From the NCBI GenBank assembly GCA_003491845.1, contig DNBN01000294.1, positions 598-5,900 of the forward strand: DNA of 5,303 nt, read 5' to 3'. Source of the DNA: Porticoccaceae bacterium. Lineage in GTDB: Bacteria > Pseudomonadota > Gammaproteobacteria > Pseudomonadales > Porticoccaceae. A program made the position numbers and the translations under genes. Shown piece by piece: positions 1-5,303 of this stretch. The notes beneath the pieces were generated by a model. It searched no databases. It worked only from the letters and a program-made list of their open reading frames with translations, and was not told the origin of the DNA. The number at the start of each line of letters is the position of its first letter. Position 1 is the stretch's first letter.

Positions 1-2568
1 TTCACTTTCAGTGGGTTCAATCATCAGTGTGCCGGCAACTGGGAAGGACATAGTTGGGGCATGAAAACCATAATCAATCAATCGCTTGGCAATATCATCT
101 ACACTGATACCTATATCATCTTTAATGCTACGTACATCTAAAATACATTCATGGGCGATTCGCCCCTGACTACCGGTATAAAGAATTTCATAATGCTCTT
201 GTAAACGATTAGCCATATAATTTGCATTCAATATCGCCACCTCTGTTGCTTTCTTCAGTCCCTTACTGCCCATCATGCGGATATACATCCAAGTAATAGG
301 CAAGATGCTTGCGCTTCCGTAGGGCGTTGAAGATACCTGGGCACCACGACGGCTGCCGTGCTCGGACTCTTTTGGCAAAAACGGCTCTAGGTGTTTGCCT
401 ACTCCAATGGGTCCAACGCCAGGACCGCCGCCACCGTGAGGAATACAAAAAGTTTTATGCAAATTGAGGTGCGACACATCCCCACCAAAACTACCAGGCT
501 GGCAGACACCTACCATAGCGTTGAGGTTGGCCCCATCGATATAAACCTGACCGCCATGTTGATGCACAATCTCACAAATTTCACCAATCCGCTCCTCAAA
601 AACTCCGTGTGTAGAGGGATAGGTGACCATAATTGCCGCGAGGTTATCACCGTGTAGCGTAGCTTTGGTCAGAAGATCATCAACATCAACGTTACCTTCC
701 TCATCGCACTTGACAACTACAACACTCATGCCACACATCTGTGCTGACGCAGGATTCGTACCATGTGCTGAGCTTGGGATCAAACATACATTGCGGTGGC
801 TTTGTCCTCGACTGGCATGATAGCCTCGAATGGCTAATAGCCCGGCATACTCTCCCTGAGATCCCGCATTAGGCTGCAATGACATAGCATCATACCCTGT
901 AGCAGCACACAGCATTTCTTCCAATTGGCCAATCATCTGTTGATAACCCTGAGTTTGGCTGTCTGGCGCAAAAGGATGAATATTTGAAAATTCAGGCCAA
1001 CTTATAGGAAGCATCTCTGCTGTAGCATTTAACTTCATGGTACAGGATCCAAGAGGTATCATTGCGCGATCAAGGGCTATATCTTTGTCCGATAGTTTGC
1101 GCAGATAACGCAACATTTCTGTCTCTGAACGATAACGAGAAAAAGTAGGATGGGTTAAAAACTCAGTGGTCCTCACTAAATCGCCGGGTAGATGGTCATT
1201 CACAGTATCTGCTATTTCTCTAACATCTAACTGATGCTCGCCAAGTATAATATCCCACAATAGGAGAACATCTTCGGCTGTAGACTTTTCATCAAGAGAG
1301 ATGCCAATGGTATGCTCATCAATCAATCGTAAATTGCACTGCTGCTTCTGAGCACGCTCAATGATAGCCGCGGTGCTTTCCCCTGTAGTCAAGGTAAGCG
1401 TGTCGAACCAATACTTATTTGCAATTTCAACATCATGTAGCTTAAGCCCTTGAGCCAAAGTAGAAGTCAATGTGTGAACTCTCTGGGCAATCCGCTGCAG
1501 TCCTTTAGGGCCATGGTAAACCGCATACATGCCGGCAATAACAGCCAAAAGGACCTGGGCTGTGCAAATATTTGAAGTGGCCTTCTCACGCCGAATATGC
1601 TGTTCACGGGTTTGCAGAGCAAGTCGGTATGCCGGATCTCCATTAGCATCCAGCGAGACTCCCACAAGGCGCCCGGGAAGATTGCGCTTAAAAGACTCTC
1701 GAGTTGCCATATATCCAGCATGAGGACCACCAAAACCCAAGGGAACCCCAAATCGTTGACTAGATCCTATGGCAACATCTGCACCTTGGGATCCTGGTGA
1801 TTCAAGCATCACCAAACTAAGAATATCAGCTGCCATAACTACTAGGCCACGCTGTGCCTGAACTTTCTTAATTATTTCTCGATAATCGGACACATCACCA
1901 CTGGCACCTGGGTACTGAATCAACATGCCAAAGGCATCTCCAGAAAAGTCTGATGGACTGCCAATATCAACTTGAATACCTATAGGCTCTGCCCGAGTTT
2001 TTATCACTTGGATTGTTTGCGGTAGACAATCTTGGTCGACATAAAACCGAAGTGACTTTGATTTTGCCATTCGTTGACACAGAGACATAGCCTCTGCCGC
2101 AGCAGTGCCCTCATCAAGCATTGACGCATTGGCAATGTCCATACCGGTGAGATCTGAAACCATGGTCTGAAAATTAATCAATGCTTCCAAACGCCCTTGT
2201 GAGATTTCTGGCTGGTAAGGCGTATAGGCGGTATACCACGCCGGGTTCTCTAAAATATTACGCTGAATCACATTAGGAGTGATCGTATTGTAGTAGCCTT
2301 GACCTATAAAACTCTTGAACACTTTATTTTTTTTCGCGATCAGCTTAAGCTCTTCTAATGCCTGCTCTTCAGAGCAACTGTCATCTATTTCCAAAGGCTC
2401 TGTCATAGCGATAGCCTGAGGAACAACCTGCCCAGTAAGTTGGTGTAGGTTAGTACACCCCAATACATTGAGCATAGCTGACTGATCGGCTGCACTAGGA
2501 CCTATATGGCGGGCAATAAATTCACCTGAATTCTCTAAATCAGCTAGGCTTCGTCGCTTTTTCAACAT
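1..2568 (-). CDS. gcvP: Glycine dehydrogenase (decarboxylating), P protein of the glycine cleavage system; 3' end cut by window edge
   Basis: PLP-dependent enzyme that decarboxylates glycine and loads the aminomethyl group onto the lipoyl arm of GcvH in the cytoplasm. The frame is open from ATG 2568 to the window edge, giving 856 residues; the family is about 950-965, so roughly 100 C-terminal residues lie outside. Seen: N-terminal [12 protein letters not shown] (about 14-25), [20 protein letters not shown] (about 110-130), [16 protein letters not shown] (about 290-305), [15 protein letters not shown] (about 345-360), GSCTMKLN (507-514), SAHGTNPAS (600-608), and the PLP site [18 protein letters not shown] with Lys705, matching the E. 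coli lysine at about 706. It is one chain with two homologous halves, not the split GcvPA/GcvPB form. The start is set by GGAG at 2577-2580, 8 nt upstream, 27 bp after gcvH. No internal stop or frameshift was found. Confidence 0.98.
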   Translation of the reverse strand, partial: MLKKRRSLADLENSGEFIARHIGPSAADQSAMLNVLGCTNLHQLTGQVVPQAIAMTEPLEIDDSCSEEQALEELKLIAKKNKVFKSFIGQGYYNTITPNVIQRNILENPAWYTAYTPYQPEISQGRLEALINFQTMVSDLTGMDIANASMLDEGTAAAEAMSLCQRMAKSKSLRFYVDQDCLPQTIQVIKTRAEPIGIQVDIGSPSDFSGDAFGMLIQYPGASGDVSDYREIIKKVQAQRGLVVMAADILSLVMLESPGSQGADVAIGSSQRFGVPLGFGGPHAGYMATRESFKRNLPGRLVGVSLDANGDPAYRLALQTREQHIRREKATSNICTAQVLLAVIAGMYAVYHGPKGLQRIAQRVHTLTSTLAQGLKLHDVEIANKYWFDTLTLTTGESTAAIIERAQKQQCNLRLIDEHTIGISLDEKSTAEDVLLLWDIILGEHQLDVREIADTVNDHLPGDLVRTTEFLTHPTFSRYRSETEMLRYLRKLSDKDIALDRAMIPLGSCTMKLNATAEMLPISWPEFSNIHPFAPDSQTQGYQQMIGQLEEMLCAATGYDAMSLQPNAGSQGEYAGLLAIRGYHASRGQSHRNVCLIPSSAHGTNPASAQMCGMSVVVVKCDEEGNVDVDDLLTKATLHGDNLAAIMVTYPSTHGVFEERIGEICEIVHQHGGQVYIDGANLNAMVGVCQPGSFGGDVSHLNLHKTFCIPHGGGGPGVGPIGVGKHLEPFLPKESEHGSRRGAQVSSTPYGSASILPITWMYIRMMGSKGLKKATEVAILNANYMANRLQEHYEILYTGSQGRIAHECILDVRSIKDDIGISVDDIAKRLIDYGFHAPTMSFPVAGTLMIEPTESE

Positions 2569-2595
2569 CTGTTTATCTCCAGTAATAGGGGTTCG

Positions 2596-2973
2596 TTATT
2601 CACCGTCTTGAGTATATTGTTGGTATTGACCTGCATCCATAAAATCACGGAGATCAACTGCTATGGTTGGCGTCAGTCTAAATATCCAGCCGTCAGTCTC
2701 TGGTGCACTATTGAGTAATTCAGGTTCATCAATTAAAGACTCATTGACTGATACGACAACTCCACCTAGAGGTACTGAAATCTCTCCAGCTGCTTTTACA
2801 GACTCAATCACTGCGGCCTCATCACCAATACTCAAAGTGCTACCAACGTCGGGAAGCTCAACAAACACCACATCGCCAAGCTGCTGTTGAGCAAACTCAG
2901 TGACGCCGATGGTAATGACATCATCTTTAATACTTAACCATTCATGATCTTTGGTATAAACAACTTGACCCAT
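2596..2973 (-). CDS. gcvH: Glycine cleavage system H protein (lipoyl carrier)
   Basis: Small lipoylated shuttle protein that carries the aminomethyl intermediate from GcvP to GcvT and then presents dihydrolipoyl to the L protein. It has 125 residues from ATG 2973, close to the E. coli length (129). Seen: the N-terminal YTKDHEWL strand, GVTEFAQQQLGDVVFVELP, then the lipoyl hairpin ESVKAAGEI with Lys60 as the lipoylation site, and the conserved tail segment PELLNSAPETDGWIF. The open frame extends 12 nt upstream to a TTG (2985), but that stretch contains the GGAG Shine-Dalgarno for ATG 2973, so the ATG is preferred. It lies 40 bp after gcvT and 27 bp before gcvP, consistent with co-transcription. 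Lipoylation itself (by LipB/LipA or LplA, not in the window) is inferred from the family. Confidence 0.98.
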   Translation of the reverse strand: MGQVVYTKDHEWLSIKDDVITIGVTEFAQQQLGDVVFVELPDVGSTLSIGDEAAVIESVKAAGEISVPLGGVVVSVNESLIDEPELLNSAPETDGWIFRLTPTIAVDLRDFMDAGQYQQYTQDGE

Positions 2974-2979
2974 CTTGGA

Positions 2980-2983
2980 CTCC
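2980..2983 (-). promoter_or_regulatory. Shine-Dalgarno site of gcvH that decides its start
   Basis: GGAG on the minus strand, 6 nt upstream of ATG 2973. The longer reading from TTG 2985 would place this site inside the coding sequence and leave only AT-rich sequence with no ribosome binding site ahead of it. The ATG at 2973 is therefore the likelier start. Confidence 0.8.
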
Positions 2984-3013
2984 AAATAATTATTAATACT
3001 GGATTACTTTCAA

Positions 3014-4144
3014 TTATCCGCGGTAATAACGTTGCGGCACTAAAGGCATTTTGGCGACTATTATCGAGCGCGGCTTATTTCTGACTAAGGCGGTTAAAGC
3101 TGTACCCTCTTTTGAATACTCAATAGGCACATACCCCATAGCAAGTGGCGCTTGCAGCGTTGGACCAAAGCCACCACTAGTAATAATGCCAATTACCGTA
3201 CCTTGGTCATCAATGATCTCTGATCCCTCTCTAACGGGGGCTTTACCACTAACTAAGAATCCGACGCGCTTTTTTGAAACCCCGGCAGACAACTGAGCTA
3301 GAATTGTGTCTTCGCCCAAAAATCCACCTTGCTTGGCACCATTATTTCGTCGTGATTTACTAATACTCCAACTTAGACCAGCTTCAACTGGTGTGGTATT
3401 TAGATCCATGTCATGGCCATATAGACACAACCCTGCCTCTAGCCTCAAAGAGTCCCGAGCGCCCAGACCAATCCACTGACAAGCATCATAAGCCAATAAT
3501 ATGTCTGCTAAACGATCAGCATGATGATTTGCTACTGAAATTTCAAAACCATCTTCACCGGTATAACCAGAACGGGTGATATAGCAATCAATTCCATTGA
3601 TAGAAGCTGAGCAGCCGTGCATAAAAATTAATCTTGCTGCATCTGAACTTAGCTCAGCCATGATGTCTTTAGCGCGAGGCCCTTGCAGGGCAACTAAGGA
3701 GTGTAGATCCAATTCAGAAAGACGTATGTCGGCAGAGTCCGCTAAATGAACCTGTAAGCGCTGAAAATCCTGGGCCTTACAAGCCGCATTAACGATCAGG
3801 AAAAAGGTATCTTCTGCCCATCGGGTAACAATGAGATCATCACTAATGCCGCCAGACACATCGGTAAACGTAGCATATGTTTGTTGGTTTATCGCCAAAG
3901 CCTCAAGATCAACTGGCATAAGCCCCTCTAGGGCTAACGCTGCGCCAACGCCTTGAACAATGAACTGACCCATGTGAGAAACATCAAATAAGCCGGCCTG
4001 CTCTCTTGTATGCAAATGTTCTTGCATAATGCCACTAGAGTACTGCACAGGCATTAAATAACCCGCAAAAGAAACCATTTTGCCACCTGCCTGTAGATGA
4101 CGACTATAAAGCTGAGTTGTTTTAATATCATGGATCTCGGACAT
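3014..4144 (-). CDS. gcvT: Aminomethyltransferase, T protein of the glycine cleavage system
   Basis: Tetrahydrofolate-dependent enzyme that takes the aminomethyl group from lipoylated GcvH, releasing ammonia and forming 5,10-methylene-THF. It has 376 residues, normal for the family (about 360-380). Seen in order: GLFDVSHMG (51-59), GGISDDLIV (98-106) with the expected catalytic Asp at 102, SGYTGEDGFEI (192-202), GLGARDSLRLEAGLCLYGHDM (226-246), TPVEAGLSW (251-259), then the C-terminal barrel domain with KRVGF (292-296) and ITSGGFGPTL (321-330). The C-terminus, MGYVPIEYS to MPLVPQRYY, resembles mitochondrial and Pseudomonas-type T proteins more than E. coli GcvT. It is first in the operon; the start at 4144 has only a weak CAGG Shine-Dalgarno 8 nt upstream, but the next in-frame Met (23) would remove conserved N-terminal sequence. 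Stop TAA at 3014-3016. Confidence 0.97.
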   Translation of the reverse strand: MSEIHDIKTTQLYSRHLQAGGKMVSFAGYLMPVQYSSGIMQEHLHTREQAGLFDVSHMGQFIVQGVGAALALEGLMPVDLEALAINQQTYATFTDVSGGISDDLIVTRWAEDTFFLIVNAACKAQDFQRLQVHLADSADIRLSELDLHSLVALQGPRAKDIMAELSSDAARLIFMHGCSASINGIDCYITRSGYTGEDGFEISVANHHADRLADILLAYDACQWIGLGARDSLRLEAGLCLYGHDMDLNTTPVEAGLSWSISKSRRNNGAKQGGFLGEDTILAQLSAGVSKKRVGFLVSGKAPVREGSEIIDDQGTVIGIITSGGFGPTLQAPLAMGYVPIEYSKEGTALTALVRNKPRSIIVAKMPLVPQRYYRG

Positions 4145-4189
4145 AGTAATAGCCTGAGTTGTCGTTTAGTTAAAATCTGCTAGTGCGTA

Positions 4190-4218
4190 ATGATAAAGCT
4201 CAATTATGAATATGTTAA
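4190..4218 (-). promoter_or_regulatory. Predicted sigma-70-type promoter of the gcvTHP operon
   Basis: Read on the minus strand: -35 TTAACA (4218-4213, 5 of 6 matches to TTGACA), a 17-bp spacer, and -10 TATCAT (4195-4190, 5 of 6 matches to TATAAT). The transcription start would be near A4184, leaving a leader of about 40 nt before the gcvT ATG. The optimal spacing makes this the best promoter in the gap. A perfect TTGACA further upstream (minus strand, near 4269-4264) lacks a good -10 at a suitable distance. Predicted by eye only. Confidence 0.6.
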
Positions 4219-4247
4219 ATTAATAGCTACAATAGTTGCATTAATTT
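4217..4247. promoter_or_regulatory. Interrupted palindrome, candidate operator for the adjacent LysR-type regulator
   Basis: A perfect 8-bp inverted repeat, AAATTAAT (4217-4224) and ATTAATTT (4240-4247), is separated by 15 bp. The spacer holds a second, imperfect dyad GCTAC/GTTGC (4226-4230 and 4235-4239), offset by half a base pair from the outer one. The centre at 4232 is about 48 bp upstream of the predicted gcv start and just upstream of the regulator gene's possible -10. This position suits LysR-type activation of gcvTHP together with control of the regulator's own gene. It is not a canonical symmetric T-N11-A box, and the arms are AT-rich, so chance is possible. Confidence 0.45.
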
Positions 4248-4253
4248 TATAAA
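4248..4253 (+). promoter_or_regulatory. Possible -10 element for the LysR-type regulator gene
   Basis: TATAAA, 5 of 6 matches to TATAAT, 31 bp ahead of the regulator's ATG. At 16-18 bp spacing there is no convincing -35 (best GCTACA at 4226-4231, 3 of 6), which would fit a weak or activator-dependent promoter. It directly adjoins the palindrome at 4217-4247. Confidence 0.3.
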
Positions 4254-4284
4254 TACTTAAAACTGTCAATTTAGAGTTATTGCC

Positions 4285-5139
4285 ATGAAAAATTTGCCGA
4301 TGGATTTACTACGGGCTTTCGTATCTGTAGCCCAGTTAGGTAGCTTTACTAAGGCGGGAGAACTCCTAGGTAGATCACAACCTGCGATTACTTTAAAAAT
4401 AAAACGGCTTGAAGAGCTGATTGATGAGAACCTATTTAGGCGGTTAGGTAAAAATATGGAGCTATCAGAGTCAGGAACCGCGCTCTATGATTATGCAAAC
4501 CAAATACTAGCATTAAACGATCTTGCAATAAGTCAATTCTCTAAGAGTGCAGTAGCAGGCAAAATTAGACTCGGCATTCCCAGCGAATTTGCCACAGTTT
4601 TGTTGCCTAGGATCGTAAGTAGGTTTGCCAAGGCATACCCAAATGTAACGCTAGAGGTCAATTGCGAACTAAGTAAGCACCTATTGACTAAAGTCGGGAA
4701 AGCTCAGCATGATCTAATTTTAGCCTTGGAGGATGGCGTCTCTGACAAAAATTCTGATTTGATAAAAACGGATGATTTAGTTTGGGTCGCAGGCAGTGGC
4801 CAGCACTCTTTAAAGGTCCAAGTTATGCCATTAATTGTAGCTTCAGAAGGCTGCATTTATCGTCAAACAGCCATTCAGCATTTGGATCAGAATTCACTGC
4901 CTTGGCAAATTGTTTACACCAACCCAGATCTAACTGGAATCCAACACGCTATTCAAGAAGGTCTAGGAGTCACTGTTCTAGCCAAAAGCACAGTACCATC
5001 AAACTTAACCATTATTCATCCGTCATCTGGATTTCCAAATTTAGGCAAGGTGAATATTATTTTACGCTGCGAACCTTTTCGCAAGGAGGATCAGGCAGTA
5101 AAGCTTTTAATCGAATTCCTCAAAACCAGTTTAACCTAA
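4285..5139 (+). CDS. LysR-type transcriptional regulator, LrhA-like; probable regulator of gcvTHP
   Basis: 284-residue DNA-binding regulator, slightly short of the usual 290-310. The N-terminal winged helix-turn-helix (about 5-64) reads MDLLRAFVSVAQLGSFTKAG, then RSQPAITLKIKRLEELI and the wing LFRRLGKNMELSESG; a linker helix follows (about 65-90). The effector-binding domain (about 93-284) begins KIRLGIPSEFATVLLPRI and contains GCIYRQTAIQHL (189-200), WQIVYTNPDLTGIQHAIQEG (207-226) and LGVTVLAKSTVP (227-238). These are hallmarks of the LrhA-like branch; the protein does not resemble E. coli GcvA outside the helix-turn-helix. The start at ATG 4285 has a weak GAG 8 nt upstream; Met6 has no ribosome binding site. 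It is transcribed away from gcvT across a 141-bp gap, the usual arrangement for a LysR regulator and its target, so control of glycine cleavage is inferred. Effector unknown. Confidence 0.92.
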   Translation: MKNLPMDLLRAFVSVAQLGSFTKAGELLGRSQPAITLKIKRLEELIDENLFRRLGKNMELSESGTALYDYANQILALNDLAISQFSKSAVAGKIRLGIPSEFATVLLPRIVSRFAKAYPNVTLEVNCELSKHLLTKVGKAQHDLILALEDGVSDKNSDLIKTDDLVWVAGSGQHSLKVQVMPLIVASEGCIYRQTAIQHLDQNSLPWQIVYTNPDLTGIQHAIQEGLGVTVLAKSTVPSNLTIIHPSSGFPNLGKVNIILRCEPFRKEDQAVKLLIEFLKTSLT

Positions 5140-5146
5140 ATAAAAT

Positions 5147-5303
5147 TTACTGACGGACCTGTCGCAGTCGAGGTGGATTAGGCTTAGATGTACTTCTAAA
5201 AGGATTAATATCAAGCCCACCCCTACGCATGTAACGCGCATAAACACAAAGTTGAGATGGGTCACAAACAGATAGAATATCTGAAAAAATTTGCTCAACA
5301 CAC
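5147..5303 (-). CDS. queF: NADPH-dependent 7-cyano-7-deazaguanine reductase (preQ0 reductase), C-terminal end only
   Basis: Cytoplasmic enzyme that reduces the nitrile of preQ0 to the amine preQ1 in queuosine tRNA modification. Only the last 51 residues and the TAA (5149-5147) are in the window; the gene runs in from the right edge. Seen: CVEQIF at the edge, where the family has HEQCVE, then the signature [17 protein letters not shown] and the terminal RLRQVRQ, which closely match the C-terminus of E. coli QueF (LDINPYRS, RLVRQ). The match to this tail suggests the long two-module proteobacterial enzyme (about 280 residues); the catalytic Cys and Asp lie outside the window. It converges on the LysR-type gene, with 7 bp between the stop codons. 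No clear terminator hairpin is visible between them. Confidence 0.95.
   Translation of the reverse strand, partial: CVEQIFSDILSVCDPSQLCVYARYMRRGGLDINPFRSTSKPNPPRLRQVRQ

Noticed and set aside
263..448. 61-residue minus-strand open frame
   Set aside because: It lies on the same strand as gcvP but out of frame, over a conserved region. It could suggest a frameshift, but gcvP stays in frame to the edge, so it is chance.
391..820. Plus-strand open frames at 391-657 and 623-820
   Set aside because: They lie antisense to the best-conserved part of gcvP, including the PLP lysine, have no ribosome binding site, and their translations show no recognisable domain.
1467..1800. Open frames on both strands at 1467-1751, 1529-1723 and 1597-1800
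   Set aside because: All overlap gcvP in other frames; the gcvP reading frame is continuous and conserved across the whole stretch.
3051..3579. Plus-strand open frames inside gcvT (3051-3296, 3391-3579)
   Set aside because: Antisense shadows of a fully conserved gcvT, with low-information translations.
4264..4269. Perfect TTGACA on the minus strand as an alternative gcv -35
   Set aside because: The TATAAA/TAAAAT sequences downstream are only 12-14 bp away, and at 17-18 bp there is only ATTAAT (4 of 6). The TTAACA-17-TATCAT pair is better.
4782..5153. 123-residue plus-strand open frame
   Set aside because: It overlaps the regulator's effector domain in another frame. The regulator frame carries the family motifs; this one shows none and runs into the end of queF.
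5150..5170. Possible terminator hairpin around the GACGGACCTGTC segment
   Set aside because: Pairing is only three or four base pairs, there is no T-run after it on either strand, and it lies inside queF coding sequence.

Overview
This window is an ordinary housekeeping region of what looks like a gammaproteobacterium of moderate to low GC. Three things point there: a single-chain GcvP very close to the E. coli type, a QueF C-terminus of the long proteobacterial kind, and an LrhA-like LysR regulator. Genus and habitat cannot be fixed from the sequence; a marine gammaproteobacterium is only a guess.

Layout. Positions 1-4144 on the minus strand hold the glycine cleavage operon in the order gcvT (4144-3014), gcvH (2973-2596), gcvP (2568 to beyond the left edge). 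The spacers are short (40 bp and 27 bp) and each downstream gene has its own GGAG Shine-Dalgarno, so the three are very probably one transcript. GcvP is cut by the window edge after 856 residues. A 141-bp divergent gap (4145-4284) separates gcvT from a plus-strand LysR-type regulator (4285-5139). The regulator is followed after 7 bp by the convergent 3' end of queF (5147 to beyond the right edge, minus strand).

Function. GcvP decarboxylates glycine and passes the aminomethyl group to the lipoyl arm of GcvH. GcvT then moves the one-carbon unit to tetrahydrofolate, releasing ammonia. The fourth component, the L protein (dihydrolipoamide dehydrogenase), is not in the window. QueF belongs to an unrelated pathway (queuosine, tRNA modification).

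Regulation. The divergent gap contains a good sigma-70-type promoter facing gcvT (TTAACA, 17 bp, TATCAT). Beside it is a 31-bp interrupted palindrome at 4217-4247, centred about 48 bp upstream of the predicted gcv transcription start. This is where a LysR-type activator would be expected to bind. The regulator is of the LrhA-like branch rather than GcvA. There is no room for a glycine riboswitch in the roughly 40-nt leader. No mobile element, CRISPR array, RNA gene or novel system is visible, and there is no gene-free stretch above 300 bases.
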